A stretch of 64,000 nt of DNA from Coffea arabica. Lineage: Eukaryota > Streptophyta > Magnoliopsida > Gentianales > Rubiaceae. Position 1 is the first letter of the stretch. Each line of letters begins with the position of its first letter. Positions 43,015-55,300 of this stretch are shown piece by piece. The stretch is from positions 436,501-500,500 of the forward strand of contig NC_092317.1 in assembly GCF_036785885.1 (NCBI RefSeq), given 5' to 3'. A program made the translations under genes and the position numbers. The notes beneath the pieces were generated by a model that was given only the letters and a program-made list of their open reading frames with translations, searched no databases and had not been told where the DNA came from.

Positions 43015-43616
43015 TAGACAAATATGAAGCAACTGTTGGAGAGTTTCTTCTTTTTTTTTTTTTTTGACTAAGATACTTGTGATTTCCTTCCCAATTCTTT
43101 GCTTTTGGGAAATCACCCGTGGCTGTGATCATCTACACCTTTAGTTTTAGGTTCTTCTTGGTTGCGATCTAAGCTTTCTGTTGTCCATACCAAAGGATTC
43201 TTTTCGAGTCTTTTCCTGGCCTTTTCAATGTATTCAAATAGGAAACAATTGCCACGTGTCTGCCGCAAATGGTTTGTCATTGTAACATTTCCCTCGTATG
43301 TATGTATGTAATGCATTTCCCAACCTTGAATTAAATGGATAAGACAAACTCATTCCATAAATATCTCTAAGTATCTGCTTTATTGTTTTTACCTATGTGA
43401 AGAAATGTTCACAATTTTCTTCAAACTTCATTGGATTTCTTTGTTCATCCCTGTTGCTTTTTTTTTTTTTTTTTTTGGCCCTTGAGAATAATCTTTATCA
43501 GATCTAAAATGTATTAAGCCCTCCTCCCAGCCACCGCAAGAGAGTGCTTGATTGTCATTTTGCCCTATTTAAACTTTGCTTCGTGTATAACTTGCTATTT
43601 ATGGCTTGAATCTGTA
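43015..43616. other. 3' flank of the SRF-like gene
   Basis: Contains the probable 3' UTR, including T-rich runs (about 43050-43065 and 43459-43477). No gene is seen. Confidence 0.4.
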
Positions 43617-44128
43617 AATATAAAAGGGATAATTTCAGAAACCTACCCTGAGGTTTCTGACACTTTCACTGACATCCCCTGAGGTTCTCAAAATTTCACT
43701 TACCTCCCTTGCTTTTGATTTTGTGGTAACAATCCAGTTCAAATCAGATTAAAATATTATTTTCATGTGTGAGAAGGTATTTTTATTCCATAGCTACCCT
43801 TTGCAGAAGTTGTATTAGTAGAAGATTCAAAGAAGAATAAATGATTTGGACTAATTAGTAAAGTTGAGGGGGGGTAAGTGCAATACAAAAAATTGCATGC
43901 ACCAGATGTGCCATGCAACAGTTATTTGGCAGATTTTGCAACGGCTAGCTGCAAATTGCAACGGCCAGAAGGTTTGCTGTTTCAGTAGCAATAGCATATA
44001 AAGCAAAGCAACTTAACTACCTCTTAGGTTTCAAGCTATTAACATTCTTTGCTACTAATTTGGAGTGATAACAAGTGCATTTGCTGTGCTACAATTAGAG
44101 CTCTGAGTAAAAAGTTTTAGCTGCAACC

Positions 44129-44272
44129 ATGGCCTCTTCAAGCCATAGGGGAGAATCATGGAATTCACCTACATCTTTCTCCATTAAAAACAGGTTTTGC
44201 CGCTGTAATCGCAAAGCAACCGTAATGATATCAGAGAGTGAAAGGAATCCAGACAAGTTGTATTTCTATTGA
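44129..44272 (+). pseudogene. Captured GRF-type zinc-finger fragment (47 aa)
   Basis: A short frame starting MASSSHRGESWNS in good start context (AACCATGG) runs to a TGA at 44270-44272. Residues FCRCNRKATVMISESERNP followed by DKLYFY match the beginning of a GRF zinc finger (C-x-C, then Asn-Pro and an aromatic pair before Cys). The stop replaces the codon where the next Cys of the finger is expected. GRF fingers occur widely in plant transposons and some nucleases. A TATA-like CATATAAAG lies about 130 bp upstream (near 43996), so it may still be transcribed. The fragment's origin, captured or residual, is inference. Confidence 0.6.
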
Positions 44273-44388
44273 GAAATTTCCAACTTTGTGATGAATTTTA
44301 AAAAAATTCTACAAAAGGGGTGATTTTGGGTTTAATTTCCGTCAGGGGGGTCTTCGCATTTGTGAATTTCACAAATGCGAGCTTACAA

Positions 44389-44450
44389 GAGCTCGCATTC
44401 GTGGAATGCGAGCTCTGGTTATTGAGCTCGCATTCCACGAATGCGAGCTC
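44389..44450. repeat. Perfect 27-bp inverted repeat with 8-nt loop
   Basis: The left arm 44389-44415 and right arm 44424-44450 are exact reverse complements separated by TGGTTATT. Each arm is itself nearly palindromic (GAGCTCGCATT near each end). A second, smaller palindrome (13-nt arms, 44354-44380) on the same GCGAG theme lies just upstream. Related motifs recur at about 44505 and 44622. Confidence 0.9.
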
Positions 44451-44711
44451 TTCTCAATTTTTTTTTTCCTTTTTTAAGAGCTAGGGAATTATTTCTAGGA
44501 AGCAAATGCGAGCTCTTATCTTTTTTATTTTGGTATTTTTTGAGAGGTAGGGAATTATTTGTAGAAAGCTTCTAATTTTTGTTTTAAAAAATGTTGCAAA
44601 TATTTAAAATTTTGCAAATAGCTCGCATTTGTTAAATTTGACCTGCAAAAATTGTATTTAACTTTTTTGTTAGATTTCGCATTTATAAGTATGACTTGTA
44701 GAAAATTAGAT

Positions 44712-45432
44712 TCAAATTTAGATGTATTAGGGTTTTAAAAATATTATATAAGTGATAAAAATTTTATAAATTGTAAAAATAAAATCAAACTGCTTGGATA
44801 ATTAAATGTTATATTTGCATAAGAAATAATACAATAATCATAATAATGATAATACAATAATATTGGTGTAATAAAACTGCCATTAATTTAAATATTTACT
44901 TATAATGCCCAAAGAGCCTAATTACCAATTTTTTCTTCTCGCGCTCAAATATAACATTAACCCGCATGCGAGCTAACCTTGAAATAGAAAAAACACAGAA
45001 TCCCGCTTGCGGGTTTCAGGAGTATTCGGATATTCTCATATGCACCTATGCAAATCGAACCAACCGGATATCTTATCCGTATCCCATTTTTTTAAATAAA
45101 AATCTTATAAATTTGAAAAATAAAATCAAATTTAGATGTATTAGGGTTTTAAAAATATTATATAAGTGATAAAAATTTTATAAATTGTAAAAATAAAATC
45201 AAACTGCTTGGATAATTAAATGTTATATTTGCATAAGAAATAATACAATAATCATAATAATGATAATACAATAATATTGGTGTAATAAAACTGCCATTAA
45301 TTTAAATATTTACTTATAATGCCCAAAGAGCCTAATTACCAATTTTTTCTTCTCGCGCTCAAATATAACATTAACCCGCATGCGAGCTAACCTTGAAATA
45401 GAAAAAACACAGAATCCCGCTTGCGGGTTTCA
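44712..45432. repeat. 307-bp direct duplication inside the MULE
   Basis: Positions 44712-45018 and 45126-45432 are essentially identical, offset by 414 bp, with a 107-bp spacer. The spacer ends in a degenerate version of the unit start (ATAAAATCAAA), suggesting duplication through microhomology. Both copies end in the hairpin-like CCCGCTTGCGGG. Confidence 0.9.
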
Positions 45433-46026
45433 ACGTTATTCTGCGCTTCGTGTGTTTGCTTTTGTTTTGCTTTTGTCTTTTTTTTTCGAAATGGAGGGTT
45501 GGCGGTGGAGCTTAGTAACAATTAATTCTTCACTTTGTTGCCGCTACTCCAGTGCATATTAGGACCACTGGTTTGATCACAATTTCCTTTCCATTTTTGT
45601 TCTTGTTATTTCCTCTGTTTCTTTTCCTATATCCAGAATGTCGTATAAGACCACATATAAGTGATCTTATATGTGATCTTGTTATTTCCTCTTGTCAAAT
45701 CACACCAGGCACAAAAAATGGCGCCAATATTGCAGCTCAATTGGCGCCTTACTCCCAAAATGACTGGATTAATTCATGTATCAGGAATCAAGTTTCTATT
45801 ATTGTTGTTAAGCTTAATTAATCATATCAGATGCCATTATGTAACTAAACGGTAGTAATTAACCCCAACTACTTGGGATATATCTGTAATTTTGGCCCTG
45901 ATGACGTCAGAAAAGGGGCCCAATTTTTTATCAAGGGAGGTAAGTGAAATTTTGAGAACCTCAGGGGATGTCAGTGAAAGTGTCAGAAACCTCAGGGGAG
46001 GTTTCTGAAATTATCCCAATATAAAA

Positions 46027-47381
46027 CCATGCTGCGAAAGACCGACAGAAATGACCTACAGTTAAGCCCTTATTTTCAGTAATTTCTCAATGTTTTAAAT
46101 CCAAGCCCAAATTGAACCGGTTGAACTGTCGATGGCCTTTTTTCCAATCAAGGTTCGATTAAAAAATCAATTAGTATCAATTTATATTTAAATAAGTTGA
46201 ACCGTTGATTCAAAACGGTTTTATAAGAACTGGTCGGTTCAATATCCAACTTTAATTAATCTAACAATTTTGAATTTGATCAACCAATCTCATTAATAAG
46301 ATTTCAAATTTAATATTTTACCAATTACCTATGCGTAATTATGTCCAATTAATTAGACAATAACAATGATTGCCTTGTTCTACTCATTTTTCTCTCTTCT
46401 CCATAACTACATATTAACTCTTATTTAACATTTATGACATATAATTGACTATTTTGTTTTTTTTTAAAAAATCTTAAATGCATTTCATTTGTTTGTTAAT
46501 GCCTTTTTAAGTGTTTCAATTTTTATCATATAAACTAGTACTCATATAATTTAGGAAAATTAAAAATATATGAAATAATACTATTTAAAATCCTTTAACT
46601 TATAAAAGCCATTTTTGAGTCTCAGACAAATAATGCTACTTAGAATAATACAATGAGAATTGAAGTGATTACATTTAAGAATATGACTTGAGTTTCTGCG
46701 AACATTTGTTTGTTTTTTGGATGTTTAATATTTATTAATAATATTTATAACATCACAGATTAATGACGATAGCCCAACAGCGAACCAACAACCCTTGATC
46801 CATTCATTTTTCTGGGTCAATGATCGGTCTAGGTTTCAAAACCTATAATTTGGGTTTCACAATTTCAAGCTAAAACTCACACAAGGATCATTCGTAAATT
46901 ACACACACACAAACCCCAGATTTAATTCACAAGCCGTGTTTAACTGACACCAACACCGGCAGGGTACAGCAAATACGTTTTTAATACTCGAAATCCCTAC
47001 GGGTATATCTTTCACAATAGCTACAAATTTAGCTCAAACCACCTCTGATTCCTTTTCTCCCCACCAATTTCAGGCCAGGAAAGCAACTCCGCCAGAGAAA
47101 ACAAAAAAAAAGCAGTTTTATAAGAAATGACTCGAACCCCATAACCCATTCAAGCAAAATATAAGACCAACCAAATCCATCATTACTGAAAATGTATCAC
47201 AAAAAGACAACTGGTGACCATGTATAAATGGAAGGATTTCTTGGTGATTTAGCTGTAACAAGAGAAGCAGTTTGAAGTACCAATACAAATAACCATAAAA
47301 CGGCAGATCAATTAAACTGCTTGTTCCAAGTTTTAACTGGTGCAACAACAATAACTTTTCTGAAGGAGGGTGGGCAATCAT
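46027..47381. other. Intergenic region with degenerate repeat and RPT1 3' UTR
   Basis: From about 46095 to 46870 the sequence is rich in GAACCGGTTGAAC, AACGGTT and related motifs with AAAACCTA near the far end, the look of a decayed transposon, but I could not fix its ends. The stretch from about 47100 to 47381 is probably the RPT1 3' UTR. No gene is supported. Confidence 0.35.
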
Positions 47382-50300
47382 TCAATTATAGACCATATAC
47401 TTTGGTGTTGCACTGAATTTCTGATACCCCTTGATCACTTTATTCACGGCATCTAGAAAATCCTTCTCAGTAACTGTCTTCCTCCTTGCTCGAATGGCAT
47501 ACATTCCAGCCTCTGTACACACACTTCTGATGTCCGCCCCTGAATGAGAAAAGATCTGATTGTCAATCCTCTAAATTATTTCAACAATAACAAATAAAAA
47601 AGAAGAAAAGTTCCAAAAACACGTAGTAGCACAGCAATCTCGAGGAACCATTGAAATGCTGACAAGGACAATGAAATCACTATTTTTTTCTAGATAGAAA
47701 CTGAGGCAGAGGTTAAGTTTCAATTAAAACTGGTACAAAATGATAAGAAATCACGTTCAAATATGAGACACTGAAATCACTACTAAATCGACATATGCTA
47801 TTCCCAATACAACAATTACCATATTCTCTCTCCTCGAGACACAGACAGACAGACAGACATCATACTGCCAACAATCAAACAATCCCACTCAATTAAATAG
47901 TTGCCCATTATAGAGAACTAATAAAGACACGTAATAAATTTTACCAGTAGAATTCGGGCAGAGGCGAGCCAGAAGTTCAAACCGGATATCCCTTTCACAA
48001 TTCATAGTGCGCGTATGTATCTTGAATATCTGTGTCCTACTCTCCAAATCTGGCAAACCAAACTCAACTTTGCGATCTAACCGTCCAGGTCGCAGCAATG
48101 CTGGATCCAATGTATCGGGTCTGTCCATTAAAAAGTGTAAAGTTTACTAGTCAACCACAGATATGAAAACCCTGAGTAATTTCCATCAAGTACACAGGAC
48201 CACAAATTAACTAAACCTCATGCTCTAAGAGAAAGAACAAAGAAGGGGGGCAGGGGGTTGAAGTGGAAACAGCAAGGCAGCTCAAAAGGAATTGAAACAG
48301 AACACAAACACAAGCATTTGATACGGTGCATGACCAACAAAATTTTTTTAGATCAGTTACACAGCCATACAGCTAATGCATGCAAAACGTCTCAGCTAGT
48401 AGAGACAGAATGTCTTAACCTGTTAGTTGCCATCAGAACCTTAATGTTTCCACGAGCATCGAATCCATCAAGTTGATTCACAATTTCAAGCATAGTACGC
48501 TGAACCTCATTATCCCCACCAACGCCATCATCAAACCTTGCACCCCCAATAGCATCTACTTCATCGAAAAAGACAATGCAAGCTTTTTTAGAGCGTGCCA
48601 TCTGCAGGACCAAATACGTTAGTCAGAGATGGAGGTTAATGCATGGGAAAATAAAGCTAACAATTCAACAGGACATAAGTTTCAAATACCTGAAATAGTT
48701 CACGAACCATCCGAGCTCCCTCACCAACATATTTCTGGACAAGTTCACTTCCAATAACACGAATAAAACATGCATCAGTTCGATTAGCTACGGCCCTAGC
48801 TAAAAGTGTCTTACCAGTGCCAGGGGGACCATAGCAGAGGACACCCTTGGGAGGGTCAATCCCAAGTTTAACAAATTTCTCAGGGTGAAGCATCGGCAGT
48901 TCAACAACCTAAAACAGAATGAAAAAAATTCAGTTAGTACAGATGCATACAAGCATAATCTCAAAGAACAATTGGAATATCATAGACATGGGCCAAGCTC
49001 TAGATCATTGATTAAAGGAGCTAAGAAGGGACAAATGAAGGCAATGCAAACATTTGACCAATAAAAATGTCAATGCAAGGGAAATATTGTGAAATGAATA
49101 TATCATGATTACCTCTCGCATTTTTTCAATCTGCTCCTTACATCCACCAACATCATTATATGTAACATCTGGCTTTTCCTCAACCGTCATCATGGTAACG
49201 CTTGGGTCAATTTTTGGAGGCAAGGGAATCTGAATTTGGTATTTATTCCGATCAACACTGCCAGACGAAAAAACTAGTTCATAACACAAAATCACAGTAA
49301 TCTGGATAACATAGAATATGGGGTTCAAGTTTTTCTCATGCTATAAAAATAGCATCCAGCTGAATAAACATCAGCTCAAAAAGTTATTGATCCAAAGAGA
49401 GAAGGCCTACCCGACTCGCATGCCTTCTTCAATGTCTGTTGGAGAAACCTTGTCACCTAATCCAACGACAAACTGCAGACATAAATGAACAAATTTAGAC
49501 CCAAAAACCCCCAAAAAAAAAAGATCATGTCATAAACTGAAACACGAGTAATTATGTCTCCTCTTTAAGAATAAATACACTACACGATTCATGCTTAATT
49601 CTTTTCTGCATGCGTTCAGTTTCTAAAGCATAATTCGATTGCATAGTTGATTGCTATGAGAAGCTTAATCCTTTCAAAAGATAGACTAGAGAAGAAGAAG
49701 CAAAGATCAAAATCCCATAAGATTACAGAACTTGACAAAATGGATGGTATACCTTTGCAATTTGCTTGACGTTTATAACATACTTTGCATCTTCAGTATT
49801 CGGGTTAATTATCTTGGTACATCTCGCTACCTGCTCACATGCACAATTTGTGCATTAGAAATAAGAAAGGAAAAAGAAAAACCACGTTCTACTGACTTCC
49901 CAAAACCACACCTGAAGAGGTTGCTCCTCCTGCATCATTTGCTTATCAGAAACCAGATCCCACTGGCTAGGTGCAGCTAATCCAGTATCAGATTCCTTGA
50001 TACCTAATGAAAATTGAAGATCAGCAGTATAGTTCAGAACTTGTACCGACCACTTCCATTTTTCACATGAACAAAAAATGGGGAATCCTTCATCCATGAC
50101 ATCATTTTTCAGAAACTAAAATACAATTAGTAACTTTCGAGTTCATAAACTGGTCATTTTCTGTTTGTGCTATTATCTTAACAACTGTGCTCAGTAAAGT
50201 TCCAATAGCATTACCAAATCCTATAACCAGGAATTAGCAAGCAAATAAATCACCATTACTTAATGGCAATACTTAGGTACAATACCACTCCTATCTCTTC

Positions 50301-51556
50301 CCCCTTCCCACCCCCCCCCCCCCCAAAAAAAAAAAACCTTTAAGGTATAAACGCTAACAAAACTTAAAGGTAAAAACTTGGAAAACATTACTATATGGAA
50401 AATAAATAAATAAAAACCTACTCTCAGAAAAATACACAGAGATCCACTAATTTAAATGCTCAAAAGCATATTTTCTGTGCACAAGCAGCTAACTTGCAAG
50501 AAAAAATGGAGACAACAATCATACCACACAAATCATTGATTACTTTCGCCTTTTCCTTGATTTCCTTCTCAGCTTTCTTTATGCTTGTAGAATAAGGTCC
50601 CAATCCCTGCAGGCAAAAATTCAAAATGTCAATTGGAAAAAAAAAAGAAAGAAAAATAAGAGGCTCATATCCTCTCCGCAGGAAAATGTGAATCAGGAAC
50701 TTCGTAGTAATCAAATCAAGTTATCTAAGAAATAAACTTGGGCTTAAGAACAACATGCCAACGAGTTCGTATTCCAGGTAAAGCAAGGAATACGAAATAC
50801 GAAATACGCAGATTTCTTTACTAGTAACGTCTGAATCTGATTATTTGCCCAATTTGAGTGTAAAGCAGGTAGTCTTGCAAGTGGCTGGTTCCTTAAAAAT
50901 GATAAGTTGCTGGCGTTGTTTCCAGCTGATTATGTACCAGGAGCAGGTTGGACACATTTCCTACAGAGAAGCTACTAGTTATAGTCTCGAGAACATTCTT
51001 TTCTCCATTTTTTCTCAACTAAAACTGAAACCATACGACTGAGCTGAGAAGAATTCAACTCTAAATCAGTGAGTCCACAAACAATAGAGGGTGCAACCAA
51101 GGTCAAAGTTGAGTTTTATAAAGCTTCCATTCGGTTAAAACTCTGCAAATCAACAGGGACGAAAAGGACGGGAACATTTTAGTTAGCATAAATTCCATAT
51201 CCTAAAATTGAGAGGAGAACAAAAACCCAAGTCAGAAGTTACAGTCTTTAGCTGGATATAAATATCCTTTTCCCAAAATTCCGAATTAATTACTCATTGC
51301 GATCTGTATACGAGCGGAGAGGTAGACAGCACATCAGAACCCAAAGATACTCAAAATTACGGACTGAAATCCAAAGAAAATAGATCCAGAATAAAGTAAA
51401 AATAACGAATGGACTGAAGATTTAGGGTTTGGAGAGAGAAGGGGGGGGGGAGCATACATAAGTTTTGAGAAGAGCGATATCGTCTTCGTCGAGAGGTCTA
51501 GGGTTCTTCTCGTCCTTGATCTCATCTTCTATGTCCTGCGACGCTGCCGGTGCCAT
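47382..51556 (-). CDS. RPT1: 26S proteasome regulatory ATPase subunit RPT1 (subunit 7)
   Basis: One of six AAA ATPases of the 19S base that unfold ubiquitylated substrates and feed them to the 20S core in cytosol and nucleus. Exons 51556-51458, 50606-50525, 50003-49912, 49830-49753, 49472-49411, 49257-49113, 48908-48690, 48601-48420, 48120-47945 and 47539-47382 sum to 431 codons with stop, so 430 aa, normal for the subunit. Start [19 protein letters not shown] is family-typical. Domains: N-terminal coiled coil (about 40-60), OB-like fold, AAA domain with Walker A GPPGTGKT (about 213-220), Walker [12 protein letters not shown], second region of homology [20 protein letters not shown], and the C-terminus KYMVYN that docks toward the 20S ring. 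All catalytic residues are intact. The start lies at 51554-51556 with a (TA)n-rich leader region just upstream. Confidence 0.97.
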
Positions 51557-52373
51557 TCCGATCGATTCTTTCTTCTTTCTTCTGCTTTTGGTTATTATAT
51601 ATATCTATATATATATATATTTCTTTAGCGCACAAATATTCGATTGCTCCTGCAATATTTTCTTGTGCAACAATCCAAACCCGGATGACTTTCTACGCGC
51701 TCCTCAAATCAGCCTTCAGCTGGTGAATTTAAGTAGACAGGATGGAGTGGTATCTCAGCGTGGGCCTCACCTCATTACATGTGTGTATTTGGATTAGTGG
51801 ACTAACAATGTATGGGCTCAAATTGGATGCAAGTTAGATAACCTGGGCCAGCAGCCCAATTGTTTTAAGGCCACTGCTGTCATGAACGGTAAATACACAG
51901 GAGTAGTATTTTCTTAAAAAAAAATTTATATATATAATGATCAGAACTCAGAAGTCCCCAAAGGGACCATGGTAAATACTCGAGTTTTACGAAGTTACAA
52001 TTGGCTCATTGCTGTGAAATTAAATGGGGGTAAAAATGACATCATATTTTAATGTAAAAAAATTTTTTGGATGGATTTTTTTCTTTTTCTTTTTCTTTTT
52101 TTTCAAAGCAAGGCTTCAAACTTCACAAGAGATAGAGAAAGGAGAACATCATAGTGTCATAATCACCAACTACTAGTATCTTTACCAATTGAGTTTGAGT
52201 TGAGTATTAGGTACACGTAATCATACATTGAGTTAGATGTTGAGAATTTGTATAGCGTACAAAGGAGGGGAGCCGCGGTAAAAGAGGCTGTCCCACACGA
52301 GAGAAATCATATAGTAACTAAAATCCCTTGAAGGCTGGGGGATCAATTGTTGTATGCCAAGAGAATCATTATA
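51557..52373. other. RPT1 promoter side and left flank of the tandem array
   Basis: Immediately upstream of RPT1 is a (TA)n run (about 51595-51622) that could include its TATA region. The rest, up to the first array unit at 52374, is unremarkable AT-rich DNA with poly-A/T tracts. No gene is seen. Confidence 0.4.
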
Positions 52374-55300
52374 TCTACCTTGTATATAAGAAAACAACTT
52401 TCCTTTCCTCTTGCCACGTGGATTCTTAATTTTCTGACAAGTGGCAAGATTGAGTATTTCTTGCAAATTATCTAAAGCTTCTCTTGTCTATTTCTTTTCA
52501 TTCTTTTGCTATTGCACGTTCTTTCCTCAAATTGCACTGAAGCCTTTTCCTGCTCTGTCTACCACGCGCCTATTCTGAGCAAAATTCAGCACAGCTATTC
52601 TGAGCAGTCCAATCCCAACCGGCTGTGCGACCGAACCCTTCAGGTCATCACCACTCTTCAAGTCTTCTATTCCTTTTCTTCTTTTGCCATTGCTCTGTCT
52701 CTTTCCCTAATTGCCTATCCTGAGCAAGCCCGCTTCCAGCCGCCTGTGCTACCAAACCCATCAGTCAACAACCCTCTTCAACAACCCAATTCCATGATTT
52801 GGGCGATGGGTTTTGTGACTGCCTTCTTTAAGCCAGCAGGTCAACTGCTACTCCTGCAGGCGCTCGATATGCTGGTCATTCACGTGGTCTTTGTACTTGA
52901 GAGCAGGAGAATTGGGCGCAGGTGAACTGCTTTGCTTACACTGCCCGTTTTTCCCTCTTTCTCTAATATCCAATTAACCCGTTTCTGTATCAATTTCGTT
53001 TCATGTTGCCGAATTGTTGGAGCCTCACGTGATAATTGTACTTGAAAGGAGTGAAATGGGGAACTTTTTGTTAGGTATGCCATTCTATTCTGATCAGCTT
53101 TGGTATTCAATTTTCCGCCCAAATTATGCTTTCTATTCAACCTTCATCATCCGTATGATTACGATTAGAAATATCTGCTTGGATGTGATTTTTCCCTTAT
53201 TCCAGTTATGATAAGAAATAAGAAATAGGTTTCCTATTCACTTAGCCTGTACCTTTTCCAGTGGCTGACGAAATCAAAAAAATGGGATGGACGTATTTAT
53301 CAGTGCATCGTGCTAGCTTCGCTGCCTTGTGGACTGCAAGAAGAAGCCTCCGAGCCTTTACGCCTTGTTCTTTGGAGTCTCTCTGGTGAGAAAAAAACTC
53401 CCCCTTTTTTTTGCCAAATTTTCCTCTTATGAATAGCTCGCACAGTAATAAATTCTAATATACACATATGTTTCGATTCATAGGTTCCTTTTGCTGCGGT
53501 TCCTTCGAGGAATCTTTTAGCTTGGAGGTCAGTTTGTTGTTTTCCTTCAATCTATCACCATCTTTTCTTTATTTAAGTGCCTGTATTTTCATAAGTGAAA
53601 TTTCACCTTTCCCTTTTCTTTTTAGTAGTTTTCCTTCAGTTTCTGCTTCATTTATTTTAAGTTTATTGGTGCTATTTGTTTTGTGTCATCCTTTATGAAA
53701 CAAACGATTGCTTATTTGAGCAGGTGATTTTGTTAATTTGAAATATTTGATTAAAAATCTTTCTTATAGACATGGGCTTACAAAAATATTGCTGGGTAAC
53801 AGTTTAAATGGTGAATATTGGGTTGTAAAGGATGAATTATAGGTTGTGTGGAATAGTTGATTGTATGCTATCTTTATCATATTCTGCCCTTAAACTGTGC
53901 CGTAGTTAATTCAATCTGGCCAGCTTTAAAGATTGAAGTTCCAATTAATTCAAGCTGGCCAGCTTTAAAGGTTGAAGTACCAAGTTCACTATTTCCCTTG
54001 TGAAGAGCATATGCATGCTATAAATCAACACAAAGGACATCAGGTTGAACCCCTTGTTTGGGTAAGCCTGTGTACAAGAGAAATTGATGGGTGACGTAAA
54101 TCTCATATTGTTGCCTAAGAACAGTTATTTGAGCATAATATTGTGTCCAAAGTTATTTAATGTGGTCTAGAAATCATAACTTTTCTATCCAAAGCACTAT
54201 TGTACTTGTCATTACCATAGCCTTCTGTAACAAGTTCAATATTAACAATATTTGAAATTTAATAACATTCACAAGAAGTACATATGGATGGACAAACTTG
54301 GAAGAGTAACTGAGCTTCAAGGGTCAATTACTCTGCTTAGATTTTTGTACGAACTAAAGAATAGAAAAGACACATTTTAATTATTTCCAATACACTCGAT
54401 GGAACCTTGCAAGCTTTCAAATTTTTCCTGATGAATTCCGATTCTATAAATACAATGAGAAAATTCTGAATTTATTGCAAATGTTCATTATCATGGTAAT
54501 CATCCAATTTTATTCTTTTTTGTAGTATATAATTATATATATTTTAATTAGCTTTGCCAAAAAATTGGGAATCAATAAAACTTGCTTGGTGCTTTGCGGA
54601 TAGTTGATATAATCTACTGTGGTCTTTTTCTAAAACTATTTTTAAATTTTTATGGCTCTTAACTATTTTAAAATTTTTTTCCATAAAACTGTTTTTGTGC
54701 AAATACAATAAAAAAGTATTGCTACTCAATTATCAAGTTGAAAATATGCGTATCCACGTTCCATGTAAACTGTCAAACATAAAATGGCCTTGTGTCTTTC
54801 TTGCTTATGTTGTTTGGTACAATGTTGTCGGCTTCTTATTAGACTCTTGAATTTTTAGCTTTTCTGGATATCATTTTTGAATCTTGACTTCATTTTCACT
54901 ACTAATATTCGATAGGGTTAACTGCTCCATCATACACTAACATTTTCTGATGATTTTATTAGGTTTTTCAACTTTAAAATTCTCCATTTGACTCCTATAT
55001 ATTTCAACACAAATAAATGCAGTGTTTCAAACTTTCTGTGGGAAATCAATAGCTTCTCTTCCTGGAATCATTTTCACAGTTTGACCCAAAGCTTCAACGC
55101 AAACACTAATCTGCCATTAAAATTTTAGCTAAGATTTCAGCTTGACTCTAATGTATAATCTTAAGGTAGTTAGAGTAAGCAAAAGCTCTTGAAAATGTCA
55201 AGTCATATTAGACAACATGCATTCATTATGTCTATGACAGCTTGATTATCTCAAGCTTAGATTTTTTTTGGCATATAATGAGTGTCCTATTGGTTTGCAT

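Larger units (their letters stand above)
43626..46017. mobile_element. Non-autonomous Mutator-like element (MULE), 2392 bp
   Basis: Inverted terminal repeats of 86 bp (43626-43711 and 45932-46017) begin GGGATAATTTCAGAAACCT and differ at one base. A perfect 9-bp target duplication, AATATAAAA, flanks them (43617-43625 and 46018-46026). Nine-bp duplications with long TIRs define Mutator-type elements. No transposase is present. The interior holds a GRF-zinc-finger-like fragment, a perfect hairpin and a 307-bp direct duplication, listed separately. It lies about 600 bp past the SRF-like stop codon. Confidence 0.93.

Noticed and set aside
46095-46870. Possible complete transposon with CCGGTT-rich ends
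   Set aside because: Motif content suggests a decayed element, but neither termini nor target duplication could be fixed, so no element is called.
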